A stretch of DNA of 30,783 nt, taken from Treponema sp. GTDB lineage: Bacteria > Spirochaetota > Spirochaetia > Treponematales > Breznakiellaceae. Position 1 is the first letter of the stretch; every line of letters begins with the position of its first letter. The position numbers and the translations under genes are program-made. Under the pieces are notes generated by a model. It ran no database searches and had not been told where the DNA came from. It was given only the letters and a program-made list of their open reading frames with translations. Shown one piece after another: positions 22,811 through 30,783 of the stretch. The DNA lies in the NCBI GenBank assembly GCA_031266095.1, contig JAISBR010000064.1, positions 1 through 30,783 of the forward strand, read 5' to 3'.

Positions 22811-25800
22811 TCCCACTATTATTGACGCTGTTAAACCGCCCTCTTCTTTTCATCCCCTGGTCCGAAGCTGGTTTGCTAAGACCTATGGGAAACCCACGGC
22901 GGTACAGGCCGAGGCGTGGCCCCTTATCGAAAGGGGTGAGCATGTGCTGGCCCTGGCCCCCACGGGAAGCGGAAAGACACTTACCGCCTTTCTGGCCTGT
23001 CTTTCCCGTTTTGCCGATGGTACGTATCCCGCGGACCGGCTTTCGGTTCTCTATGTATCCCCCCTCAAGGCCCTGAACGAGGACATTAAACGAAACCTCA
23101 CGGAGCCGCTCCGGGCTATTGCCGCCGAATTTGCAAAAGCCGGTCTTCCCTTTCCGGATATCCGGGCGGAGACCCGCTCCGGGGACACCCCTCAGGCGGA
23201 CCGGCGGCGCTTCCTCATCCATCCTCCCTCGATCCTCGCCGTGACGCCGGAGAGTCTGGCGATTCTCCTCCTTAACCCACGGGGGAGGCTGGCCCTTTCC
23301 ACGGTACGGTACCTGATCCTGGACGAGATCCACGCGGTACTGGGGAACAAGCGGGGGAGTTTCCTCTCATGCCAGATCGACCGGCTTTCCCTGATTGCCG
23401 GGGAATTCCAGCGGGTAAGTCTCTCCGCCACGGTACGGCCGGCGGAGGCCGCCGCGGAATTCGCGGGAGGCTTGAACCGTGAGGTTCGTATCGCAGCCCC
23501 GCCGGCGGAAAAAAAGCTGGAACTGCTGATAGACTTTTCCGAAGCGGCTGTTCCGTCCGGTTCCCCCGGCGACGATCCCGCTATCCGCGCCGCTGAAATT
23601 GATCCCGGCTCTGGCAATATTCCCGGTTTTGCCGCCGCTCTGTACGGAAAACGTTACGAGCTTTTGGCGGAGCGCATTCTGGAACGGATAGGGGTAAATC
23701 GTACCACGCTGGTTTTTACCGATTCCCGGCGGCGGGCGGAACGGCTCTGTTTGCTGCTGAACCTGCGGGCGGGAAGGATCGTCGCCTATACCCATCACGG
23801 TTCCCTGTCAAAGGATCTGCGCCGGGCGGTGGAACAGCGCCTTGCGGACGGAAGTCTGCCCTGTGTAGTGGCCACCGCTTCCCTGGAACTGGGGATCGAC
23901 ATTGGCGCTGTGGACGAAGTGATCCTGGCGGGAAGCCCCGGTTCCGTGTCCCAGGCCCTTCAGCGGATCGGCCGCTCCGGCCATGGGGTGGGACAGGTCA
24001 GCCTGGGGAGGCTCTTCCCCTTTCACGGGATGGATCTGCTCCTCTCGGCGGCCCTGAAAGAGGCCCTTGCGGATCGGGAACTTGAGGAAACCCGGCCTGT
24101 TAAAAATCCCCTGGATGTGCTGGCCCAGATCATCCTCGCTCTCTGTGTGGAAAAAAAGCGGCATATAGATGAACTGTACGGACTGCTGCGGGGTTTTTAT
24201 GTGTTCCGGGATCTCAGCCGCTTTTCCTACGACTCCTGTGTCATGATGCTTGCCGGATACGTGTCCGGTACCGGAGGCGCCGCCGCCGGGGAGACGGAGA
24301 CATGGAAGCGGCTGCGGGAACTGAAACCCCGGCTATACCTGGACCGGCAAACCGGAGAGATTGAGGCCGCGCCGGGAACCCTCCTCGTCCTCTATTCCTC
24401 AGGCGGGGTCATCGCCAACCGGGGACTGTACGCGCTGCGGCTTTCCGATGGAACCAAGATCGGCGAACTGGACGAAGAATTTGTCTGGGAGCGGAGGGTA
24501 GGGGACTGCTTTGATTTCGGCGGCCGGGGCTGGCGGATTATCGCTATAGGGCCTGAGGCGGTGGAGGCCGCGCCGCTGGAAAAGCCGGTCAATTATGTCC
24601 CATTTTGGAAGGCCGACGCGGTGGCCCGCAGCCCGGTGCTGGCGCGGCGAATAATCGCCATTCTGGACCGGTACAATGCCGGGGAGGAGCCGTGCCCGCA
24701 GGCGCCTCTTCCGGCCTTGAAAGAACTGCTTGATTCTCAAAAGGAAGCCCAGGGGAAGGTTCCCCTGGCGGGAAGCGGAACGATCACGGTGGAGATTTTC
24801 GACTCCGGGGAAAGCGGCGGGGATTTTTATTCCGCCGTGATCCACACCTTCCAGGGCGGGGCGCTGAATTACCCGCTGGGCCTGGCCCTGGGCCAGGATC
24901 TGGAAGAGCGGTTGAAACTCCGGGTAGAAGTCTACAGCGACGACAATGGCCTCCTGGTTCTGATACCCCGGCTTGCCGAAATGAGCCCGGAACTCCTTAT
25001 CCGGGAGAGTCTTGAACGTATGGACGAGGATGGAGGCGGGGGTCTTTGCCGGGGGGAACGGTTTTTCAGGAAGCGGCTGGAATCTTCCGGCATCTTCGGG
25101 GCAAGTTTCCGGGAGGCGGCGGAACGGAGTCTCCTGCTGCCCAGGGCGGGTTTCGGAAAACGCAGCCCCCTGTGGATTACGCGGCAGCGATCCAAACGGC
25201 TTTTTGACGCGGCCTCGGGGGAAGGGGAATTCCCGCTTACCGCCGAAGCCTGGCGGACCTGCCTCCTGGACAACTTTGACATGGAGGGTTTTCGGGAACT
25301 GGCGGGCCGTATCCGTGACGGGACGGTGGAGCTGTGTTTTTTCCATACCCGCAGCCCCAGTCCCTTCTCCCGGGATCTGGTCCGTCAGGAAATAAACACC
25401 CTCATGTACGAATATGATGAACGCCCGGATCTGAAAGGCGGTTCCCTCTCCGACAGGGTCATTGCGGAGGCCCTGGGGGAAGCGGGGCGGCGGCCGAATC
25501 TTTCCCCTGCGGTGACGGACGATTTTTCCGCCCGGCTGCGGCGGGAGATCCCCGGCTGGACGCCGGAGGATGAGACCGGCCTATGCGAATGGGTAAAAGA
25601 ACGGATCGCCATCCCCCTGGACGAGTGGGAGACCCTGGTCAAGGTCCTGCCCCTGGAGCTCCGGGAAAAGCTCAGCTCCGATCCCGGACTGGGGAACCGG
25701 ATTTTCCGTATCGAGCGGGGTCCTTCCGGGGAGACCAGAGCCCCTGGGGGAAGGGCGGCCCTTCCCTCCATAGTCCACCGGGAATGGAAGGAGGCCTGGG

Positions 25801-27371
25801 AAACTGAAGCCCTGGTTCTACTGGGTCCCTGGCTCCGTTACGAAGGCCCGCTCTCCCTTTCCCGGATTGTCGGGGTGTTCGGCGTTACGGAAGCGGAGGC
25901 CGGGAATGCGGCGGATGCCCTTGTCGAGGCGGAAGAGGCGCTTGCCGATGTCTCGGTGGGCGGGGAAACCGGCCTCGTCTGTGATCGGGAAAATCTCGAT
26001 CTTCTGCTCAGGCTTTCCCGTAAAAAAAGCCGTCCCGGCGTCAGGGAGCGGCCTGCCGCCCTATTGGTTCCCTTTCTTGCCTTACGGCAGGGGCTGGCCG
26101 TTGCGCCGGGCCGCGCCGGGCAGGGGGAGCCGTGGCGATCCCTTGCCTGCCTGAACGCCCCGATCAAAGCCTGGGAAACCGAATTCTTCCCCGCCCGCTG
26201 TCCCGGCTATACCCCGGAGATCCTTGACCGGGAAATCAGCGGGGGGAGGCTTGTATGGTACGGCTGGGGAACGGAGCGGGGCGGTTTTTGCCGGCCCGAG
26301 GACCTGGACCTGGTTCTGCCGGAAAACCGGGGAGACGAGACGGCTTTTCCGGGCATTGATCCCCGGTTTTTCGACCGGCCCCGGACTTTCTGGGAAATAA
26401 AGGAAGCCCTGGATAAAAAAGGTCCCGGTACCGATAACGCCGTCTGCGCGGAGGCCCTCTGGCGGGAAGTCTGGCTGGGCCGTCTCTCCGCCGATTCCTG
26501 GGAACCGGTTCGCCGGGCCATTGACGGGGGCTTTGTACACCGGGATACAAGCCTGAGCCATGGGCCGGATTCCGTTGATGTGTCAATGCCGGTGGGCTAT
26601 CCCTACGGGCATATCCGTCGTTCCATTCCCCGCGCCCTTCGGCACAAATGGAGGACCGGCGCTCCTGTGGGGGGGAACTGGTATTCCCTGGTTCCCGACT
26701 GCCAAGACCCATCGGGTTCCCCGGCGGGGAACTTGGCGGGGAACCCGACGGATCCTCTGGAAGCGGAGGAACTTAACCGTTGCCGGATCCGCCTCCTCCT
26801 TGAACGCTGGGGTGTCCTCTGCCGGCCCCTGCTGGAACGGGAGGCCCTTTTCTTGCCGGATAATACCTCTTTATGGTCCCGGCTGCTCCCCACCATCCGA
26901 AGGATGGAACTGGCCGGGGAACTGGCGGCGGGCCGTTTTTTCACGGGTATCAACTCGGTACAGTTCGCCTTCCCCCGGATCTCAGGCGATCTTGAGGAAG
27001 CGGAAAATTTCCGGGGGCTTTACTGGATGAACGCGGCGGATCCCGCCAGCCCCGCGGGGCTTGGTATTGCGGGACTTGATTCCCGGCTCCCCGCCCGGAC
27101 CGCGGCGTCGCGGCTCTGTTTCCGGGGGCAGGATCTTGTCGCGGTTTTTGACAAAGGCGGTAAGGATTCGCGCCTGTTTATTCCTCCCGATGATCCCGCC
27201 CTGGGGGAAATTGCGGGGTTTTTCGGCACAGCCCGAAGCCGGGCGGTTCATCCCGAAAAGAAGCTGGTCATTGAGACGATCAACGGAAAACCCGCGGCCC
27301 ACAGCGAATATGTCGAAGCCTTCAAGTCCGCCGGTTTTATAAGCGATCGGGGGAAATTATATCTATGGTGA
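22803..27371 (+). CDS. lhr: Lhr-family ATP-dependent helicase
   Basis: 1522 residues, full length for a bacterial long Lhr (E. coli 1538). Helicase core: APTGSGKT (52-59, Walker A), YVSPLKALNEDIKRNL (Ia), TPESL (Ib), DEIH (174-177, Walker B), LSATVR (III), then LVFTDSRRRAERL (IV), VATASLELGIDIG (V) and QRIGRSGH (VI). A winged-helix/beta-bundle region follows, and the large C-terminal Lhr domain, reported in other bacteria to carry uracil-DNA glycosylase activity. It is a DNA-repair 3'-5' translocase. The start is TTG 22803 inside the lipoprotein stop region, with no good ribosome site, so coupling is likely. Residues 69-81 are encoded by the segment repeated at 21637-21687. Confidence 0.95.
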   Translation: MSNPTIIDAVKPPSSFHPLVRSWFAKTYGKPTAVQAEAWPLIERGEHVLALAPTGSGKTLTAFLACLSRFADGTYPADRLSVLYVSPLKALNEDIKRNLTEPLRAIAAEFAKAGLPFPDIRAETRSGDTPQADRRRFLIHPPSILAVTPESLAILLLNPRGRLALSTVRYLILDEIHAVLGNKRGSFLSCQIDRLSLIAGEFQRVSLSATVRPAEAAAEFAGGLNREVRIAAPPAEKKLELLIDFSEAAVPSGSPGDDPAIRAAEIDPGSGNIPGFAAALYGKRYELLAERILERIGVNRTTLVFTDSRRRAERLCLLLNLRAGRIVAYTHHGSLSKDLRRAVEQRLADGSLPCVVATASLELGIDIGAVDEVILAGSPGSVSQALQRIGRSGHGVGQVSLGRLFPFHGMDLLLSAALKEALADRELEETRPVKNPLDVLAQIILALCVEKKRHIDELYGLLRGFYVFRDLSRFSYDSCVMMLAGYVSGTGGAAAGETETWKRLRELKPRLYLDRQTGEIEAAPGTLLVLYSSGGVIANRGLYALRLSDGTKIGELDEEFVWERRVGDCFDFGGRGWRIIAIGPEAVEAAPLEKPVNYVPFWKADAVARSPVLARRIIAILDRYNAGEEPCPQAPLPALKELLDSQKEAQGKVPLAGSGTITVEIFDSGESGGDFYSAVIHTFQGGALNYPLGLALGQDLEERLKLRVEVYSDDNGLLVLIPRLAEMSPELLIRESLERMDEDGGGGLCRGERFFRKRLESSGIFGASFREAAERSLLLPRAGFGKRSPLWITRQRSKRLFDAASGEGEFPLTAEAWRTCLLDNFDMEGFRELAGRIRDGTVELCFFHTRSPSPFSRDLVRQEINTLMYEYDERPDLKGGSLSDRVIAEALGEAGRRPNLSPAVTDDFSARLRREIPGWTPEDETGLCEWVKERIAIPLDEWETLVKVLPLELREKLSSDPGLGNRIFRIERGPSGETRAPGGRAALPSIVHREWKEAWETEALVLLGPWLRYEGPLSLSRIVGVFGVTEAEAGNAADALVEAEEALADVSVGGETGLVCDRENLDLLLRLSRKKSRPGVRERPAALLVPFLALRQGLAVAPGRAGQGEPWRSLACLNAPIKAWETEFFPARCPGYTPEILDREISGGRLVWYGWGTERGGFCRPEDLDLVLPENRGDETAFPGIDPRFFDRPRTFWEIKEALDKKGPGTDNAVCAEALWREVWLGRLSADSWEPVRRAIDGGFVHRDTSLSHGPDSVDVSMPVGYPYGHIRRSIPRALRHKWRTGAPVGGNWYSLVPDCQDPSGSPAGNLAGNPTDPLEAEELNRCRIRLLLERWGVLCRPLLEREALFLPDNTSLWSRLLPTIRRMELAGELAAGRFFTGINSVQFAFPRISGDLEEAENFRGLYWMNAADPASPAGLGIAGLDSRLPARTAASRLCFRGQDLVAVFDKGGKDSRLFIPPDDPALGEIAGFFGTARSRAVHPEKKLVIETINGKPAAHSEYVEAFKSAGFISDRGKLYLW

Positions 27372-27373
27372 AT

Positions 27374-27411
27374 GAGCTTATTCCAAAACCCGGTTGGTTT
27401 TGGACAAGCTC
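27374..27411. repeat. Hairpin repeat directly after lhr
   Basis: GAGCTTATTCCAAAACC (27374-27390) pairs with 27396-27411 except for a small internal mismatch. The core CAAAACCCGGTTGGTTTT is the reverse complement of the hairpin core after motB (6541-6558, 18 bases shared). It begins 2 bases after the lhr stop and has no T run on the plus strand. Another member of the dispersed palindromic family placed at gene ends. Confidence 0.7.
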
Positions 27412-27500
27412 TTGGAAAAACCGGTCAAACTGGTCTTCGGGCAGCCATTCTCTCAAATCCGCCGGAAACAACAAGGGAGTGTTCCTGGCTCCTGCATTTA
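27403..27500 (-). pseudogene. Remnant of an IS1182-like transposase N-terminus
   Basis: On the minus strand, 27480 down to 27403 encodes TPLLFPADLREWLPEDQFDRFF and a few more residues. LLxPxDLREWLPEDHLxRF is the characteristic N-terminus of IS1182-type DDE transposases. The frame continues only into the hairpin repeat and the end of lhr, so the rest of the transposase, including the catalytic DDE domain, is absent. No terminal inverted repeats were found. The remnant lies between convergent lhr and the minus-strand lipoprotein gene; the plus-strand open frame over it (27365-27691) is not considered a gene. Confidence 0.6.
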
Positions 27501-27604
27501 CTTTTGAAAGGATGGAGGGGGAGGGACATATTCCGAAAAATGAAGTATGGACAATAGTATCTGTGGAGAATGGTCTATCTTTGGCGGAGCTATGCCGCTC
27601 CAAT

Positions 27605-28354
27605 TCATTTCCATATAACCTCATAGCTCAGGGGCTTTTCCAAAACAAGTATATCCGGCAGGGGGATGTTAAAATCAGCGCGGCGGCCTGAAAAAGTTCC
27701 GCCCCTGACGCTTTGCACCGGGCCGGGGAATTCGATTGAGGCGTGGATCGACGATTGAGAGATTTCATCGGCGACGCCTTTGCCGTATACGGTGCTTACC
27801 AGGAACAAATATTCGGCTTTGCCCAGGACTTCGCCGGTTGCCAGGGGGGCCATGAGGGCAGAGAGATAATCGGCGATTTCAGGAGAAATAAGGGACAGTA
27901 TCTGGGGGCCGGAATCCCGGCTCAGGTTGATGGTACAGCGTCCGCCGTCGGCGTGCTGCTCGAAGCCGATAAAACCGCCGCCGGCTCCGCCGCTTGCCAG
28001 AAAATCGCCGATTCTGGAGATTCGGACCGGCCCCTCAATGGCCGCCGGCCCGGTATTGCCGAATGAAACCGAGTCAATGCCCGGTGCGGCGGACATAGAG
28101 CGGGCAATGGCCTCCCCGTCCAGCACAGGCCTGTTCGCCGGCGCGGAGTCAACGGCGGCGGACAGGCTTCGGATCAACGCCGTCATCCGGGGCTGCAGGG
28201 AGGCGCTGATAAGCAGCGTTGCGCGGCCGGTCTCCTGAAGAGCGCCGTTAATCCGGGCCGCGCAGGAAAACAGCGGTACAAAGATAAAACACAGGCAAAG
28301 AATTGCGAAAAAACGGCCCGGCACAGACGGCCTTGGCGGACGAGCTCCGTTCAT
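27605..28354 (-). CDS. Putative lipoprotein, unknown function
   Basis: A 249-residue minus-strand protein. The basic N-terminus and hydrophobic stretch RFFAILCLCFIFVPLFSC end in a spirochaete-type lipobox with Cys31. The mature part has a helical segment (ATLLISASLQPRMTALIRSL) and a region with repeated small residues (DFLASGGAGGGFIGF), then SPEIADYLSALMAPLATGEVLGKAEYLFLVSTVYGKGVADE split over residues 155-195. It resembles uncharacterised treponemal lipoproteins, but I recognise no family. No strong ribosome site precedes the ATG (TAGGTT only). It is convergent with lhr and divergent from the acyl-CoA synthetase gene. Confidence 0.75.
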   Translation of the reverse strand: MNGARPPRPSVPGRFFAILCLCFIFVPLFSCAARINGALQETGRATLLISASLQPRMTALIRSLSAAVDSAPANRPVLDGEAIARSMSAAPGIDSVSFGNTGPAAIEGPVRISRIGDFLASGGAGGGFIGFEQHADGGRCTINLSRDSGPQILSLISPEIADYLSALMAPLATGEVLGKAEYLFLVSTVYGKGVADEISQSSIHASIEFPGPVQSVRGGTFSGRRADFNIPLPDILVLEKPLSYEVIWK

Positions 28355-28397
28355 ATATATTAGAGTAACCTATTTTCAGTAGACAGACAACCGAATC

Positions 28398-28427
28398 GCC
28401 TTCAAACTTCAATTTTGAAAGCGGCTC
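28398..28427. repeat. Palindromic repeat between divergent genes
   Basis: GCC-TTCAAA (28398-28406) can pair with TTTGAA-AGCGGC (28414-28425) around CTTCAAT, with a 3-base bulge. It resembles the element after motB (6454-6485). It lies in the 161-base gap between the minus-strand lipoprotein and the plus-strand synthetase gene. A lone TATACT at 28480-28485 is the best -10 for the latter, without a good -35. Confidence 0.5.
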
Positions 28428-28515
28428 AATTTCTTGCAACCAAAATGCCCTTCCAGTGTCTAATGCCAATGGGTGATTATATACTCTCAAACGCCGTATT
28501 TGCAGGAGGATTTCT

Positions 28516-30225
28516 ATGGCTGTTCCGCGTACCGACAAACCATGGGCTTTTTTGGAAGATTACCGGGGAAAGGCTTTTTCCGGCCAATGGCCCACCTTGA
28601 CCGAAATGTTCAAGATAACCGTTTCCCGTTATGGGGAGCGGTCCTGCTTTACTATCTACGAACCTGACCGGATCAGCCTGAACTATACCGAGGCGCTCCG
28701 AATCATCCAGGCAACGGCCCGCTGGCTCCACAGCAAGGGTATCCGCCGGGGAGACCGGATAGCGGTAAGCGGTAAGAACGCCCCGGAGTGGACTGTGGCC
28801 TATCTGGGGATTCTCTTTGCCGGCGCTATTGTGGTACCTATTGACTATCAGCTTAAAAACGAGGAAATAGATCTGCTTATCAAAACGGCCTCTGTCCGCA
28901 TGCTCTTTATAGATGAGGAAAAGCACGAGCGTTATGTGCAAAACCCCGGCCCTCTGGAGGCGGTACTCTCTCTTAAAAAAGGCGTGGGGACCTATATCTA
29001 CGATCTTGACGGTCCCGAAGCCGCGATTGAGCAGGCCGTAGAAACGGATACGGCGGCGATCCTCTTTACATCCGGAACCATGGGTAACCCCAAGGGGGTG
29101 ATACTTACCCACCAGAACCTGGTTGCCGACTGTTACCTTGCGCAGGGAACCCCCCTTCTGGTGTTACACACCGATGTATTCTACGCCATCCTTCCCATTC
29201 ACCACGCCTATACTATGCTGGCGGTATTCATCGAGACCATCTCTACCGGCGCGGAACTGGTTTTTGGCAAGCGGATGGTAACCAAGGCAATCCTGAAGGA
29301 TCTTAAAGAAGCGAAGATCACTATGCTCCTGGGAGTGCCGATGCTCTTCAATAAAGTGCTGGCGGGCATTATCCGGGGATTAAAAGAGAAAGGCCCGGTG
29401 GTCTACGGTCTCATTTCCTTCCTTATGACCATATCGGGTATCATCAAAAAGATCTTCAAAGTGAATCCCGGCAAGAAGATATTCGGCTTTATCCTGGACA
29501 AGGCGAGTCTCAGATCGGTGCGGATCTGTATCTGCGGCGGCGGGCCATTGGCGCCCAGCGTGTTCAGAAAGTACAATCAGCTTGGCATCGACTTTGTACA
29601 GGGCTACGGTCTTACCGAGACTTCGCCTATCATCGCCATCAATCCCATAGAGCAGTACAAGGAAACCAGCGTAGGCCGGACCTGTCCCGGTGTGGATATG
29701 CATATCCTCAACCCCGACGAGCGGGGAATAGGCGAAGTTATCGTAAAGGGCCTCATGGTGATGAAGGGTTATTACAACATGCCCGAGGAAACCGCCGCCG
29801 CCTTTACGCCGGACGGCTACCTCAAGACCGGAGACCTGGGCTACATGGACAACGAAAACTACCTCTACCTCACCGGCCGGGCCAAGAACATGATCGTCAC
29901 CGAAGGCGGTAAAAACGTCTATCCCGAAGAAATCGAAAACGAGTTCCAGCTTTTCGAGGAAATCGATCAGATCCTAGTCCGCGGTTTTGTGCTGGACAAA
30001 AAGATAAAAAGCGAAGGCATTGAAGCCCTGGTGTACCCTAACCCGGAATACAAAGATGAGAACAGCGCAGCGCTGTCAAAAGAAGCGATAAAGGACCGGA
30101 TTGAACGGATCATCGCCGAGGTAAATCAGCGGCTTCTCCCCTATCAGAAGATCGCCCGGACCATCATTCTGGACGAGCCTATGGAGATGACTACCACCAA
30201 GAAAATTAAACGGGGTGATAATTAG
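28516..30225 (+). CDS. Long-chain fatty-acid--CoA ligase (AMP-forming)
   Basis: A 569-residue member of the acyl-adenylate superfamily. It activates fatty acids with ATP to acyl-AMP and then acyl-CoA. Motifs: phosphate-binding TSGTMGNPKG (185-194), GYGLTETSP (about 363-371), YLKTGDLGY (about 433-441), the hinge GRAKNMIVTEGGKNVYPEEIE (about 454-474), and a C-terminal TTTKKIKR supplying the catalytic lysine. No membrane anchor is evident. AGGAGG (28502-28507) precedes the ATG by 8 bases. It is a single-gene unit ended by a clear terminator. The exact substrate cannot be read from sequence. Confidence 0.92.
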   Translation: MAVPRTDKPWAFLEDYRGKAFSGQWPTLTEMFKITVSRYGERSCFTIYEPDRISLNYTEALRIIQATARWLHSKGIRRGDRIAVSGKNAPEWTVAYLGILFAGAIVVPIDYQLKNEEIDLLIKTASVRMLFIDEEKHERYVQNPGPLEAVLSLKKGVGTYIYDLDGPEAAIEQAVETDTAAILFTSGTMGNPKGVILTHQNLVADCYLAQGTPLLVLHTDVFYAILPIHHAYTMLAVFIETISTGAELVFGKRMVTKAILKDLKEAKITMLLGVPMLFNKVLAGIIRGLKEKGPVVYGLISFLMTISGIIKKIFKVNPGKKIFGFILDKASLRSVRICICGGGPLAPSVFRKYNQLGIDFVQGYGLTETSPIIAINPIEQYKETSVGRTCPGVDMHILNPDERGIGEVIVKGLMVMKGYYNMPEETAAAFTPDGYLKTGDLGYMDNENYLYLTGRAKNMIVTEGGKNVYPEEIENEFQLFEEIDQILVRGFVLDKKIKSEGIEALVYPNPEYKDENSAALSKEAIKDRIERIIAEVNQRLLPYQKIARTIILDEPMEMTTTKKIKRGDN

Positions 30226-30257
30226 AACTTGTCCCTAAATAATTAAAAAAGGTAAAC

Positions 30258-30297
30258 GGGGCTGTCCAAAAAGTAAGGGCAGCCTCTTATCTTTTTT
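30258..30297 (+). terminator. Rho-independent terminator after the acyl-CoA ligase
   Basis: GGGGCTGTCC (30258-30267) pairs with GGGCAGCCTC (30277-30286) through 10 positions including two G-U pairs, loop AAAAAGTAA, followed by the T-rich tail TCTTATCTTTTTT. It lies about 33 bases after the stop codon. Confidence 0.8.
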
Positions 30298-30382
30298 CCG
30301 GCGGGTAAAGCGGTAATGTAACAGTTCGTCGCCAGAAAGCGGCGCAAGGTGGGCCATCAATACATGCTATGCCCGCGGCGGT

Positions 30383-30510
30383 ATGTTCCCCGCTTTTCAC
30401 CTTGTCCAAAATGGTCTCCTCCGCCTAAGCGTCATTTACCAGTTGGGCGATATGTTCCTGGGAGATACCCCGTGCCGGTCCTTTTCCGCCTCATGGATTC
30501 CGCGCAGCTC
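30383..30510 (-). pseudogene. Decayed small ORF, antitoxin-like in appearance
   Basis: On the minus strand, directly after the GIN-protein stop, ELRGIHEAEKDRHG can be read (30510-30469). After a frameshift in the GGGG run near 30469 it continues as ISQEHIAQLVNDA, then a TAG stop (30427-30425), then AEETILDKVKSGEH. The charged helical composition resembles small antitoxin or regulator proteins, but no family is recognised and no start codon is present. The remaining gene-free sequence (30298-30382) shows nothing else. Confidence 0.3.
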
Positions 30511-30783
30511 TTAATCGCCAATCCTGACAAAATGCCCGTTGCCTGCTCCGATAATATCCAATACCGGGTTGCCCCGGTAGCTTACCGTCGCGTTTCCCAC
30601 CACATTGACTGTCAGGGCGTCCGCCCAGACCGTCATTTTGCCGTCCCCCACCACATGGGCGTCAACCTTTGCGATCTTGAATTCCTCCGCGTCAAGAGTT
30701 CCGTCTCCCACCAAATTAAGCTCAACGCGCTCAGCGCTGCCCCGCAGGGTAATGACGCCGGAACCTGCCATATCCGCGTTCAA
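30511..30783 (-). CDS. GIN-domain (DUF2807) protein, C-terminal part
   Basis: About 90 residues of a minus-strand protein whose N-terminus lies beyond the right edge. The pattern of short beta-strands with V-G-D/G-N-G turns (ELNLVGDGTLDAEEFKIA, DAHVVGDGKMTVWAD, VNVVGNATVSYRGNPVLDIIGAGNG) is the head GIN/DUF2807 fold: a parallel beta-solenoid typical of exported or surface proteins. The full protein probably has a signal peptide, not seen here. The TTG at the window edge is just an internal codon. Function beyond the fold is unknown. Confidence 0.8.
   Translation of the reverse strand: MNADMAGSGVITLRGSAERVELNLVGDGTLDAEEFKIAKVDAHVVGDGKMTVWADALTVNVVGNATVSYRGNPVLDIIGAGNGHFVRIGD

Noticed and set aside
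24399..25346. 315-residue minus-strand open frame opposite lhr
   Set aside because: Antisense of a GC-rich, strongly codon-biased gene; no recognisable domain.
27365..27691. Plus-strand 108-residue open frame after lhr, with a LysM-like C-terminus
   Set aside because: Its first part is the hairpin repeat and the transposase scar in antisense, and its end is antisense of the lipoprotein gene; no ribosome site.

Overview
The window reads as a spirochaete chromosome segment, most likely from the Treponema lineage. The evidence is the gene order flbB-fliK-flgD-flgE-flbD-motA-motB-fliL-fliM-fliY-fliO-fliP-fliQ-fliR-flhB-flhA-flhF-flhG-(orf)-fliA-(FapA-like)-(orf), a FlbB-type collar protein, a FliY (CheC-like plus SpoA) switch protein, and a FlgE with Lys165 and Cys178, the pair that forms the lysinoalanine crosslink in Treponema hooks. 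The fairly GC-rich coding sequence and the many small hairpin repeats between genes would fit a free-living or termite-gut treponeme rather than T. pallidum. That last step is inference; no 16S rRNA is present.

Layout: 1-469 is a gene-free left edge that starts with a run of 28 C and holds a structured leader. From 470 to 21602 all 22 genes lie on the plus strand and form the periplasmic-flagellum locus: collar, hook and hook-length control, stator, C-ring, type III export gate, assembly GTPase/ATPase pair, and sigma-28. Genes are tightly packed, often overlapping or directly abutting, except at three breaks (2656-2764, 6405-6677, 9424-9604). These breaks carry hairpin repeats, and two also carry good sigma-70-like promoters (TTGTGT-N17-TATACT before fliL, TTGCAA-N17-TATAAT before fliO). 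The locus is therefore probably several transcription units rather than one.

21603-22126 is a gene-free, repeat-rich spacer. It holds a fragment that matches the inside of the downstream lhr gene, a 23-bp tandem array, an inverted copy of a repeat seen after fliK, an extended -10 promoter, and a duplicated hairpin/RBS leader. This leader drives a small lipoprotein gene (22127-22810), which overlaps a full-length Lhr helicase gene (22803-27371).

After lhr come a hairpin repeat, a scar of an IS1182-like transposase, a convergent minus-strand lipoprotein gene (27605-28354), a long-chain acyl-CoA synthetase gene (28516-30225) with a clear terminator, a decayed small ORF, and at the right edge the C-terminal part of a GIN/DUF2807 protein on the minus strand.

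No complete new system (defence island, CRISPR, biosynthetic cluster) is visible. The most unusual signals are the repeat families that start exactly at stop codons, the intergenic/lhr shared segment that looks better conserved in the antisense frame, the duplicated lipoprotein leader, and the Jag_N-FapA fusion next to sigma-28.
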